A stretch of DNA of 64,000 nucleotides from DASYTH01 sp035762905. GTDB taxonomy: Bacteria > Actinomycetota > Actinomycetes > Mycobacteriales > Pseudonocardiaceae. The stretch covers positions 62,001 through 126,000 of the forward strand of contig NZ_DASUCC010000061.1 in assembly GCF_035762905.1 (NCBI RefSeq). Reading direction: 5' to 3'. Position numbers and translations under genes: made by a program. Positions within the stretch are counted from its first letter, which is position 1. Every line of letters begins with the position of its first letter. The notes beneath the pieces were generated by a model. That model searched no databases. It saw only the letters and a program-made list of their open reading frames with translations, and had not been told where the DNA came from. Shown here piece by piece: positions 56,423-64,000 of this stretch.

Positions 56423-57445
56423 GTGACAAATCTCATTCCGGTTATGCAGGTATTGCGTGATCGGGCCCGGGAGGGCAGCGAGCCGGGCAAACGGACCGAC
56501 GGGTACAAGGTCGCGTTGGCCATCGAGGGCGGTGGAAATCGAGGGTGCGTCTCGGCGGGAATGGCGTCGGCGCTGTACGAGGCGGGATTGCTGAGCACGG
56601 TCGATGCGGTCTACGGTTCGTCGTCCGGTTCGGTCACCGCGGCCTGGCTGCTGAGCTCCGATTTTCGGCGCGGTGTCGAAGCCTGGGCGCATGCGGACTC
56701 CTTCACCCCGTACGCCAACTTCGGGAACCTGTTGCGCCGCCGGCCGTTCCTGGATCTCGAGCGGCTGATGGCGCATCTGTTCGATCGGGTGCTGCAACTG
56801 GACTACGAGTCGATCTTGACCAACCCGATCAGCCTGCACCCGCTCGCAACGGACATGGGATCCGGTGCGGCGATGGACCTGAACCCGCATCTGCGGTGCG
56901 CGCGTTCCCTGGTGCTTGCCATACTGGCCAGCTCGGCGTGGCCGTTGCTCACCGGTCCGCCGGTGCGGCTCGGTGGTCGCCGCTATCTGGACGCGGCGAT
57001 CGCGGAGCCGGTGCCGCTGGCGACGCCCCTGGCCGCCGGCGTGACCCACCTGCTGGTGCTGCGGTCGCGTTCGGACGGACACCCGTCGATGTTCGGATCG
57101 CTTCGCCGGCATTTCGGCGCATTATGGATGCGCCAATACGGAACGGCATTGTGGCAGGCCTATCACCGCGGCGCGACCAGTGCGGCCCAACTGAACGTCA
57201 ACCTGCACAATCGCTCGCTGCCCCCCACGGTTCTCGTCGTCCCGCCCGCCGCGGACCTTCGCCGCCTGAAATCCTTGGAAAGCGACCACCGTCTGATCGG
57301 CGCCGCACTCGCGGCCGGCCGGGCGACGTTCACCGAACTGTTGCGGAGCCATGGAATGGCCACCGTTCCGGCCCCGCGACAGGAGGTCAACCGACCGCGG
57401 GTTTCCGTAGCAGGAACAGATAGTAGCCAAGGTGATCGCGGATGA
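56423..57445 (+). CDS. Patatin-like phospholipase/acylhydrolase
   Basis: 340 residues from GTG 56423 (GGAG 8 bases upstream). Patatin core: oxyanion loop IEGGGNRGCVSAGM, nucleophile Ser in YGSSSGSVTAAW, and the dyad Asp in RRYLDAAIAEP. No signal peptide is visible. It lies 18 bases after the exporter, so it may be the last gene of the NRPS operon, and its 3' end overlaps the convergent methyltransferase by 59 bases. It contains a TTA codon at 57122-57124. Function in the pathway is unknown: acyl hydrolysis on the product, membrane lipid turnover during export, or no link at all. Confidence 0.88.
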   Translation: MTNLIPVMQVLRDRAREGSEPGKRTDGYKVALAIEGGGNRGCVSAGMASALYEAGLLSTVDAVYGSSSGSVTAAWLLSSDFRRGVEAWAHADSFTPYANFGNLLRRRPFLDLERLMAHLFDRVLQLDYESILTNPISLHPLATDMGSGAAMDLNPHLRCARSLVLAILASSAWPLLTGPPVRLGGRRYLDAAIAEPVPLATPLAAGVTHLLVLRSRSDGHPSMFGSLRRHFGALWMRQYGTALWQAYHRGATSAAQLNVNLHNRSLPPTVLVVPPAADLRRLKSLESDHRLIGAALAAGRATFTELLRSHGMATVPAPRQEVNRPRVSVAGTDSSQGDRG

Positions 57446-58277
57446 ACGTGCGCATCACGGGCATCGCGGCGTCCAGCTGGGCGACGATCTCGGGTCCGTA
57501 GCGTTCGACGATCTCGTCGTGCCGGTCGGCGTAGAGCAGTCCCATCAACTCGCCGGAGAACACACAGTTCTGGGTCATGTTCTCCGCTTTGATCAGCTCG
57601 AACCCGGCATTGGCCGCCGCTGCGATCGTCTGTGCCGGCGTGCCGGGGGGCATGCTGGACCACCCTTGCGTGTAGGCGGCCAACTCCGCCTCGTCCGGGG
57701 TCCCGCGCAGGGTGAAATCGCTCATCATGAAGTGGCCGCCCGGCCGCAGTACCCGGGCGGTCTCGTGGAATGCCTTCTGGCGGTCGGACAGATGGTCGTA
57801 CACGTCGATCGCCATGACGGCGTCGAATGATTCATCCGGAAAGTCGAGGGCCATGGCGTTGCCGTAGCGGAACGAGACACGATCGGAGACGCCCGCCGAT
57901 CGAGCCGCGGCTTCGGCCCTGGTGAGCTGCTCGCGGCTGATGTTGATTCCGGTGACCAGGGCGCCGCTGTGCTGGGCCATGCGGACCGCGGGCACGCCGG
58001 TGCCGCAGCCGACGTCCAGCAGCCGTTCGCCCGTCTTCAGGCCAAGAGTTTCGATGTGGTACTCGGTCTGCCGCTCCTGGGCGAGGTTGGCCAGGTCGAA
58101 CAGGGTCGACGCGGGTGCGCGTTCGCCCGGCCGGGACCACATGCCGATGTGGATGCCGATGTCGCCGGCGGTCAGCCCGTACAGGTCGGTGAACTGGTCG
58201 TACTTGGCTGCGACTTCCTCCAGACTCGGTGCGGTGAAGCCGCCGGTATCCCGATCACCTGGTGCCGTCATCGTCAC
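57387..58277 (-). CDS. SAM-dependent methyltransferase (class I)
   Basis: 296 residues. The SAM site is clear: LLDVGCGTGVPAVRMA (motif I), then ITGINIS and SFDAVMAIDVYDHL, and RVLRPGGHFMMSD (post-motif). The N-terminal YDQFTDLYGLTAGDIGIHIG resembles small-molecule C/N/O-methyltransferases of the sarcosine/cyclopropane-synthase-like group. GTG at 58277 has GGAGG 5 bases upstream; ATG at 58271 is the alternative. It overlaps the patatin gene tail to tail. It could methylate the peptide, but its opposite strand and the flanking-type genes next to it make cluster membership uncertain. Confidence 0.88.
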   Translation of the reverse strand: MTMTAPGDRDTGGFTAPSLEEVAAKYDQFTDLYGLTAGDIGIHIGMWSRPGERAPASTLFDLANLAQERQTEYHIETLGLKTGERLLDVGCGTGVPAVRMAQHSGALVTGINISREQLTRAEAAARSAGVSDRVSFRYGNAMALDFPDESFDAVMAIDVYDHLSDRQKAFHETARVLRPGGHFMMSDFTLRGTPDEAELAAYTQGWSSMPPGTPAQTIAAAANAGFELIKAENMTQNCVFSGELMGLLYADRHDEIVERYGPEIVAQLDAAMPVMRTFIRDHLGYYLFLLRKPAVG

Positions 58278-58339
58278 CGCTCCCTCCGCGCGATCCAGAA
58301 TGGGGAGCAGGCCACATTACCAGGCAATTCCAGACGGAA

Positions 58340-59893
58340 TCAGCTTCCGCGCGGGAACTTCCTGGTCACCTTGCCGGTGAGATCGGCGCGCAGGTAGGCG
58401 CCGCCGTAGTCGTCGGCGACATAGATCCGCAACTCCGGCTTCTGGCTGATGAGATCGGAATCCAGAATGAAGTAGCGGGTGGTCGGGTTGGGCACGTTGA
58501 GCTCGGCGTCCGCCTGCTTGACGAGCGCGGGCAGCGCATCCCAGTTGACCGTGTTGAGGTCGATGGTGTTCTGGTCCTTGTCCAGCGTGCGACCTGGCCC
58601 GTCGAACTCCGTCTTCCCGTCCCGGTAGGTGTACTTGTCGTAGAGCTTCGGGTCGTCCGCCTTGACCACGTCGATGCTGGCGTAGGTGGGATATGCGGTC
58701 AGCTGGACCACCTTGGTGCCCTTGGTCTGCTGTTCCAGGTCCTTGATCAGCGCGCGGATGCCTTCCGGGGCAAGGAGGTTCTGCGCGGGCTCGGGGGTGG
58801 CCGGCCCGGTCGTCGGCTGTTGTTGTGCCGACGTCGCCGGTCCGGTCGCCGTCGCGGGGGTGTTCGACGGTGGCAGCCCGGTGGACTGCTGGCCGGCGCT
58901 GGGCTGGTTCGACTTCCACAGCACGATCGCCGCCGTCGCGACCACGGCGAGCACCAGCGCGCCGACCAGCACGGGAAGCAGCCTGCCGCGCCGGTCCGGC
59001 GGTGCACCGGCGACCGAACCGGTGTCCGGATGCCGGTGGTAGGCCGGCGGCGGTGTTCCGGTCAGGGCGTGCTCGGCCTCGGCCAGCATCCGGTCCGCCG
59101 TCGCGATGTTCGCCCGCCGCGCGGGATCCCGGTTCAGCAGCGCGGAAAGCACCGCTGCCAGCGGGCCGCTCCGGACCGGGGATGGGATCGGAGCGCCGAT
59201 CACCGCGGCGATCGTGGCCACGGTGGTCTCGCGGCGCAGCGGGTGGTGGCCCTCCAGCGCCACGTACAGCAGCATGCCGAGCGACCAGAGGTCCGATGCG
59301 GGGTTGCCCTCCTGGCCGTGGAGCCGTTCCGGGGCCATGTATTCCGGCGAACCGATCAGCATGCCGGTCGTGGTCAGGCCGGGCGCCTCCTGCAGGGCCG
59401 CGATGCCGAAGTCGGTGAGCACCGGGGTTCCGTCCGGCCGCAGCAGCACGTTGCCCGGCTTGACATCGCGGTGCAGGATGCCGGCCCCGTGCGCGGCCCG
59501 CAGGGCGGCCAGCACCCCCCGGCCGATCACGATCGCCTCGGCCGGTGCCAGCGGCCCGCGCTTGAGCCGGTCCTGCACGGATCCGCCCCTGACCAGCTCC
59601 ATGACCAGCCACGGATGCGCAAGGCCGGGCGAATCCACGATGTGGTGGATCGTGACCACGTTGGGATGGTGCAACCGGGCCAGCGCCTGGGCCTCCCGCA
59701 ACACCCGCTCGCGCAGCCAGGCCGGATCGGTGCCGAATCCCTGTGCGTCCGGGGCCCGGACCTCCTTGAGCGCCACCTCGCGGCGCAGCATGGTGTCCCG
59801 CGCGCGCCAGACCAGCCCCATGCCGCCGCCGCCGAGCCGGTCCAGCAACTCGAACCGGCCGTCGACGACCTGGCCTAAGCCTCCCGCAGGCAT
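58340..59893 (-). CDS. Membrane Ser/Thr protein kinase with extracellular domain
   Basis: 517 residues. Kinase domain about 10-280: GGGGMGLVWRA, ALKEV with the invariant Lys, LHRDVKPGNVLL, TDFGIAAL and MAPERL. A single transmembrane segment follows at about 300-325 (LLPVLVGALVLAVVATAAIVLW), then a Ser/Thr/Pro/Gln-rich spacer and an external domain of about 150 residues (from APEGIRALIKDLEQQ) that I do not recognise as PASTA. Residue 6 is encoded by a TTA codon (59876-59878 on the plus strand). Probably a surface sensor kinase. Not obviously part of the peptide pathway. Confidence 0.92.
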   Translation of the reverse strand: MPAGGLGQVVDGRFELLDRLGGGGMGLVWRARDTMLRREVALKEVRAPDAQGFGTDPAWLRERVLREAQALARLHHPNVVTIHHIVDSPGLAHPWLVMELVRGGSVQDRLKRGPLAPAEAIVIGRGVLAALRAAHGAGILHRDVKPGNVLLRPDGTPVLTDFGIAALQEAPGLTTTGMLIGSPEYMAPERLHGQEGNPASDLWSLGMLLYVALEGHHPLRRETTVATIAAVIGAPIPSPVRSGPLAAVLSALLNRDPARRANIATADRMLAEAEHALTGTPPPAYHRHPDTGSVAGAPPDRRGRLLPVLVGALVLAVVATAAIVLWKSNQPSAGQQSTGLPPSNTPATATGPATSAQQQPTTGPATPEPAQNLLAPEGIRALIKDLEQQTKGTKVVQLTAYPTYASIDVVKADDPKLYDKYTYRDGKTEFDGPGRTLDKDQNTIDLNTVNWDALPALVKQADAELNVPNPTTRYFILDSDLISQKPELRIYVADDYGGAYLRADLTGKVTRKFPRGS

Positions 59894-59985
59894 GGCGGGG
59901 ATTGTAGGGCCCCACCCCGCCGGGCCCCGCTCAGGCCCGGCATCGCCGGTGACGCGCAGTCACTCCGGCGCGCCGGCGCCATCGG

Positions 59986-61332
59986 TCATGCCGAATCGGC
60001 CGGCTGCACACCGGGAATCCGGCCGCCCCGGAACGCGTCGACGAACAGCCGGTGGTCCTCGCGGGACTGCTCGGCGTAGGCCATCCCGAACTCGGTCAGG
60101 GAACGCACGAACTCGTCCGTTCGAGCACCGATCGCGTTGGTGATCGCCTCCTCGCACTGGAAGTCGACCAGGCACTGTTCGGAGTCCGAATCGGACACAC
60201 AGTGCATCTTCGCGGTGGCCCGACCGAGATAACCGAGCACCGGCTCCATCTCCGCCGGCTCGGTCAGGTCCGCCCAGTCCAGATCGCCGACGTACGGCGA
60301 CAACTCGACCACCACGAACCCGGTGCCGCCGAGCTCGGTGTGGCCGAGCCACGGGTCGGCATGCGCCTGCAGCGCCCGCTGCGACACCGCCGTGCGGTGG
60401 CCCTCGTGCGTGAAGTAGTCGCGGATGCGCCGGTCGGGCACGAGCCGGCTGGGTGCGGCCACGTTGCCCTGCTTCATCAACAGCACCACGTCGTTCTCCA
60501 GCGCCTGGCTACGCCCCTCGACGAGGACGTTGTACGCCGGCAGCCCGGCCGAGCCGATGCCGAACCGGGTGCGGCCGACGATGTCCTTGACCTTGTAGGA
60601 GATGCTGCCGAACCGTTTACCCGTCGGAATCGTGTCCAGGTAGCCGTCGAACGCCTCGTGCGCGGCGGCCCGCTCGTCGTCATCGAGTTCGCGCACCCCG
60701 GGGCCGCGCCGAAACCGGCGGTCGAAGTCCTGGACGGTGGTCAGGTCCTGCAGCAGCTCGATCCGGGTGCGCAACCGGGCCCGCAGCAGCACGTCGTGCA
60801 GCACGCCCTCGGTGCTGTCCAGCTGGAACTTGACCATCTCATCGCCCGGGCGCTCGGCGAACGTCCGGACCTGCTCGACGTAGGCGCCCAGGTAGGTGCC
60901 GAGCAGTGCGGCGATGTCGGCGTCGGAGATCGCCTTGCTCCAGGCCAGCAGGGCGACGCTGGCCGCCAGCCGCTTGAGGTCCCAGGTGAAACAGCCGAGA
61001 TAGGCCTCGTCGAAGTCGTTGACGTCGAACACGAGCGTGCCCGAGGAGTCCATGTAGGTGCCGAAGTTCTCCGCGTGCAGGTCACCCTGGATCCACACCC
61101 GGCTGGTCCGCTCGTCGGCCCACGGGTCCTCGTCGTCGGCCATGTCCGCGTAGAACAGGCACGCGGCCCCACGGTAGAAGGCGAACGGCGCCGCGGCCAT
61201 TCGGCGGAACCGGCGCCGGAAGGCCGCCGGATTCGCCCGCATCAACTCCTCGAACGCGTCCACGAGCACGTCGGTGATCATCGCCTGACGACGTTCGGCA
61301 CCACCCGCACGGATCCGCTCCACCACGGTCAT
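59986..61332 (-). CDS. DUF2252 protein
   Basis: 448 residues. The family signature is visible: FYRGAACLFYADMA, the WIQGDLHAENFGTY motif with conserved His and Glu, VFDVNDFDEAYLGCFTWDLKRLA, and the C-terminal YLGRATAKMHCVSD. The GDLHxxNFG and DxNDFDE motifs resemble the catalytic and metal-binding motifs of aminoglycoside-phosphotransferase/kinase-like folds, so a phosphotransferase-type fold is likely, but the substrate is unknown for the family. No signal or membrane segment. It stands alone on the minus strand between the kinase and an unknown membrane protein. Confidence 0.88.
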   Translation of the reverse strand: MTVVERIRAGGAERRQAMITDVLVDAFEELMRANPAAFRRRFRRMAAAPFAFYRGAACLFYADMADDEDPWADERTSRVWIQGDLHAENFGTYMDSSGTLVFDVNDFDEAYLGCFTWDLKRLAASVALLAWSKAISDADIAALLGTYLGAYVEQVRTFAERPGDEMVKFQLDSTEGVLHDVLLRARLRTRIELLQDLTTVQDFDRRFRRGPGVRELDDDERAAAHEAFDGYLDTIPTGKRFGSISYKVKDIVGRTRFGIGSAGLPAYNVLVEGRSQALENDVVLLMKQGNVAAPSRLVPDRRIRDYFTHEGHRTAVSQRALQAHADPWLGHTELGGTGFVVVELSPYVGDLDWADLTEPAEMEPVLGYLGRATAKMHCVSDSDSEQCLVDFQCEEAITNAIGARTDEFVRSLTEFGMAYAEQSREDHRLFVDAFRGGRIPGVQPADSA

Positions 61333-61374
61333 GACATCGAGGCTAGTGTCCCACCCCAGGGCCCAGCGACCGGA

Positions 61375-62802
61375 TCAGCCGGTGACCTGGAACGTACCGA
61401 CGCAGGCGAAGTACTCCTTGCCGGGCTGCAGGCTCCAGTGGAAGTAGGAATCCCGGACACCGGCGATGCTGCTTCCGTTGCCTGGCCGGGTGAACGAGAC
61501 GTCGTATTCCCCCGGCGCGACCACGATCCGTTGCAGCACCGCTTCCGGGCGGCAGAAGCGGTTGCCGGCGTCCGGCAGGACCGTGCAGGTCGGGCAGGCG
61601 CTGAGGGTGTCCACGCGCGGCTCCGGACCGCTCAACGCGATCCGCAGCGGGTCGTCGGAGTCGTTGTGCAGCAGGATCACGGCCTTGTCTCCGCCGACGG
61701 ACCGGCTTGGCGGCGGCGCGGACAACTCGGTGCCGCCCTGGCGTGCGGTCTTGTTGAGCACCCGGGCCAGGGCGCCAAGGACCTCACCCGTGCGCGGGTG
61801 GCCGGGGTACTTCTTCAGGAACTCGTCCGCGTGGGTCTCGACCATGGGGTCGGTTGTGGTCTGTGCGGTGGCGCAGGTGGCCAGCAGGCCGGGGAACAGG
61901 TCGCCGCGCACGGACAGCACCTTGTCGGCACGGATCTGGTCGAGTTCGGCGCACCACCGGGTGTCCGCGGCGATCTTCGCCTCGGTCGCCGCGGCCACCT
62001 CGTGGTCGGCGTAGTCGGTGAAGAGCCGGGCGTACGCGCCGAGCGCCGTGGTCGCCTGGTGTGCGATGGCGTACGCCTCGCCGCACGCGGCGTGGAAGCC
62101 GGGCGCGCTGTCCGGCACCAGCATCTTCTGCTCGCGCATCACGTCCAGGGTGTTGCAGGTGTCCACGGTGGCGAACGTGGTGAAGTCGGCTCGGTCGAAG
62201 ATCTCGGCGATCCGCTTCCGGGCGGCCTCCGTCAACGGGCTCGCCGGCCGGCCGGGAACGAACCGGACGTAGGCGATCAGCGCCCCGGGGCCGTCACCGT
62301 CCGCCCACTTGTCCACCCCCGCCTGGTAGGCCTGGCACTCGGCCTTCTCCGTCTCGGCCCGCCGCACGGTGCCGCCGAGCGTCACGACCCGCCAACCGCC
62401 GATCACCGAGTCGAACTCGCCGACCGCGGCCGCGCAGTCCGCACGCTGATACGCCTCGTGCCCGTCGTGATAGCTGCCAAGATCCACCAGGAACCGCACT
62501 CCGGTGTACCCCACGACCAGCAGCACAACCGCCGCCGCGGCCGCCCCGAGCGAAAGCCACAACTTCCGCCGCGACTTTCGCACCCTCGGCTGCTGGGCGA
62601 CGCCGGCGCCCCACGGACCGGGAAACCCGCCCGGCGGAGTAGGCGTGTCCGACCCGGAGAACGGGCCGGCGGAGTGCGCAACGGCAACCTGGTCCGGGAC
62701 GCCCGGATCCACAGTGGACGGATCGGCCGCCTCGGGCTGGGCGGGAGCCGGGTCGGCGGCGGGCGAGTCGCCGCTTGGCCGACCGGCATCGTCGGCTGGC
62801 AT
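61375..62802 (-). CDS. Single-pass membrane protein of unknown function
   Basis: 475 residues from ATG 62802, with GGGG 8 bases upstream. A Pro/Ala/Asp-rich cytoplasmic N-terminus (about 1-75) is followed by basic residues (RVRKSRRK) and one transmembrane helix (LWLSLGAAAAAVVLLVVGY). The rest is predicted to be outside the cell and includes helical, TPR-like stretches (about 110-330) with several cysteines. A beta-rich C-terminal domain of about 110 residues has paired cysteines (ACPTC, and CVG near the end) that may form disulfides. I do not recognise the family. The layout suggests a surface sensor or adaptor, perhaps working with the neighbouring sensor kinase. Confidence 0.75.
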   Translation of the reverse strand: MPADDAGRPSGDSPAADPAPAQPEAADPSTVDPGVPDQVAVAHSAGPFSGSDTPTPPGGFPGPWGAGVAQQPRVRKSRRKLWLSLGAAAAAVVLLVVGYTGVRFLVDLGSYHDGHEAYQRADCAAAVGEFDSVIGGWRVVTLGGTVRRAETEKAECQAYQAGVDKWADGDGPGALIAYVRFVPGRPASPLTEAARKRIAEIFDRADFTTFATVDTCNTLDVMREQKMLVPDSAPGFHAACGEAYAIAHQATTALGAYARLFTDYADHEVAAATEAKIAADTRWCAELDQIRADKVLSVRGDLFPGLLATCATAQTTTDPMVETHADEFLKKYPGHPRTGEVLGALARVLNKTARQGGTELSAPPPSRSVGGDKAVILLHNDSDDPLRIALSGPEPRVDTLSACPTCTVLPDAGNRFCRPEAVLQRIVVAPGEYDVSFTRPGNGSSIAGVRDSYFHWSLQPGKEYFACVGTFQVTG

Positions 62803-62913
62803 CAGGGGAACCCCAATCACGTCACGCTGCATACCGTTGCTGGGAAAAGGATGGACCTCGACACCACGATGACGGCACTGGAACATTCCGCCACGCGGTA
62901 CGAGGACCCGAGA

Positions 62914-63846
62914 TCAAACGGTGTCCGCCATGGTGGTGGTGGGTGGGCGAAAGTCGCCGGCGTGGTCCTTGGCCCATTGGGTGAAGGTGCGTGCGGGATG
63001 CCCGGTGACGTGTTGGAAGGTGTTGGTCGGGGGGAGCGCGCCCGTCCCGTCGAGGGAGGCGGCCAGCAGTTCGATCCGCCAGTCGAGGTACTCCTGTGGG
63101 CAGCCGTCGCGCAGCCAATGCTCGCGGGCCTGCTGCGGGCTCAGTTCCTCGAAGCGGATCTCCTCGCCGATTGCCTCCGCGATCGCCCGCACCTGCTCGG
63201 CTTGCGAGACCTTCGCCGGACCGGTGATCGTGTGAGCGGCGCCGACGTGGGCGTCGGTCAGCAGTGCCGCGACCGCTACCTCGGCGACGTCGGCTTCGTG
63301 GACCCAGGGGTAACCGGCCGTGCCGTACGGTTCGCGCACCACGCGCTCGGTGCGGATCCGCTCGGCCCAGCCGAGGGCGTTGGCCGCGAGCAACCCCGGC
63401 CGGACGTGGGTCCACTCGACAACGGTGGCCTCCACCATGAGCTCCAGTTCCCGGTGGGCGTTGCGTTCCTCGGCGAGGTGGCGCCGCAGTGCGCTGAGGG
63501 TCTGGTCGCCGGGGTCGTCGCCGGGCGCGAACCCGGCAGCGGCGGCGGAATGCACGACGAACCTGCGCACGCCGGCCCGGGCCGCGGCCCCGACGAACCC
63601 GGAGTCCGTGCCGACACAGGGAAAGGGGAACTGATAGACGCGCTCGACTCCATCCAGCACGTCCGGCCAGGTTTGCGGGCGTTCGAAGTCGCCGTAGACA
63701 ACCTCGGCCCCTGCGGTCAGGTGCGCGGTGCGCGGATTGCGGGTCATGGCTCGCACGCGCTGGCCCGCGCCGATCAGCCGGTCCACCACACAGCGTCCGA
63801 TATTCCCGGTAGCCCCGGTTACCAGAACGAGTCCGGGAGTGGTCAA
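62914..63846 (-). CDS. NmrA-like NAD(P)-binding reductase
   Basis: 310 residues from TTG 63846, with GGAGG 7 bases upstream. The Rossmann motif LVLVTGATGNIGRCVV opens the protein. YQFPFP, VVHSAAAAG, EWTHVRPGLLAANALGW and VHEADVAEVAVAALL follow, as in NmrA/atypical short-chain dehydrogenases that act as small-molecule reductases or redox sensors. The C-terminal HVTGHPARTFTQWAKDH segment is shared with the partial gene upstream. The TTG start overlaps the stop of that upstream gene as TTGA, so the two are co-translated. Confidence 0.85.
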   Translation of the reverse strand: MTTPGLVLVTGATGNIGRCVVDRLIGAGQRVRAMTRNPRTAHLTAGAEVVYGDFERPQTWPDVLDGVERVYQFPFPCVGTDSGFVGAAARAGVRRFVVHSAAAAGFAPGDDPGDQTLSALRRHLAEERNAHRELELMVEATVVEWTHVRPGLLAANALGWAERIRTERVVREPYGTAGYPWVHEADVAEVAVAALLTDAHVGAAHTITGPAKVSQAEQVRAIAEAIGEEIRFEELSPQQAREHWLRDGCPQEYLDWRIELLAASLDGTGALPPTNTFQHVTGHPARTFTQWAKDHAGDFRPPTTTMADTV

Positions 63847-64000
63847 CGGAAATCCTCCGCATGATCCGCCGCCCATTCGGCCACGGTCCGCGCCGGCCGG
63901 CCGAGGATGTCGGGGACGGTTGGCAGTACGGGTTCGGGATTGTCCACCGCCTGCGCCCAGAGGCCGAGCAGCCAGTCGATGACGTAGGTGGGCAGCGCGT
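63843..64000 (-). CDS. NmrA-like reductase, C-terminal fragment (cut by window end)
   Basis: The last 51 residues of a minus-strand gene. The end (ILGRPARTVAEWAADHAEDFR) matches the end of the NmrA-like protein downstream (GHPARTFTQWAKDHAGDFR), so this is a tandem paralog. The rest of the gene is outside the window. Confidence 0.7.
   Translation of the reverse strand, partial: ALPTYVIDWLLGLWAQAVDNPEPVLPTVPDILGRPARTVAEWAADHAEDFR

Noticed and set aside
60052..63864. Long plus-strand open frame across the DUF2252, membrane protein and NmrA genes
   Set aside because: It is the antisense shadow of three minus-strand genes with clear family motifs.

Overview
The window is very GC-rich. Its genes overlap by 1-4 bases or run antisense to one another, GTG and TTG starts are common, and regulators carry BTAD (SARP) domains. 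Together these point to an actinomycete chromosome. The family Pseudonocardiaceae is my impression, not something the sequence proves. About 52 kb of the window (roughly 5.5-57.4 kb) is a nonribosomal peptide (NRPS) gene cluster. I saw no rRNA, tRNA, CRISPR array, transposase or phage gene.

Left flank (1-5.2 kb): the catalytic part of a Ser/Thr kinase (minus strand, cut by the window edge), a large P-loop/BTAD regulator, a small lipoprotein and a secreted phospholipase D-like protein. Cluster, part 1 (5.5-18.9 kb): this part supplies precursors, regulation and tailoring. It holds a 2,4-diaminobutyrate (Dab) aminotransferase, a half-size degenerate DapF-like protein, an XRE-SARP activator and a class III CoA-transferase. 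On the minus strand an sbnA/sbnB pair makes 2,3-diaminopropionate (Dap). A tightly coupled six-gene operon follows: free carrier protein, TrpB2-like PLP enzyme, prolyl-carrier dehydrogenase, free proline-adenylating enzyme, esterase, and SyrP/TauD-type dioxygenase. A convergent HPr-kinase-like gene closes this part.

Cluster, part 2 (19.0-51.1 kb): two giant NRPSs of 4705 and 5994 residues with nine modules. Their order is C-A-T, C-A-T, C-A-T, C-A-T-E // C-A-T, C-A-T, C-A-T, C-A-T-E, C-A-T-TE. Part 3 (51.1-57.4 kb): a crotonyl-CoA carboxylase/reductase-like enzyme, an MbtH-like protein, a fused ABC exporter and a patatin-like lipase. Right flank (57.4-64 kb, all minus strand): a methyltransferase, a membrane Ser/Thr kinase, a DUF2252 protein, an unknown membrane protein, and two tandem NmrA-like reductases (the second cut by the window edge).

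My reading of how the genes work together: L-proline is activated by the free A enzyme, loaded on the free carrier and oxidised there to pyrrole-2-carbonyl (or a dehydroprolyl group). The first NRPS condensation domain, which is EntF-like, takes that acyl group as the cap. Nine amino acids are then added. Hand-read A-domain codes give a Dab/Dap-type residue at position 2, Asp at 3 (possibly beta-hydroxylated by the SyrP-like enzyme), probably a basic residue at 5, a K278-containing Asp/Asn-like pocket at 6, Dab at 7 and probably an aromatic residue at 8. Positions 4 and 8 are D-configured, and the C-terminal thioesterase releases the chain. The inferred product is an N-pyrroloyl, diamino-acid-rich nonapeptide. 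I cannot match it to a known compound from memory, so it may be undescribed.
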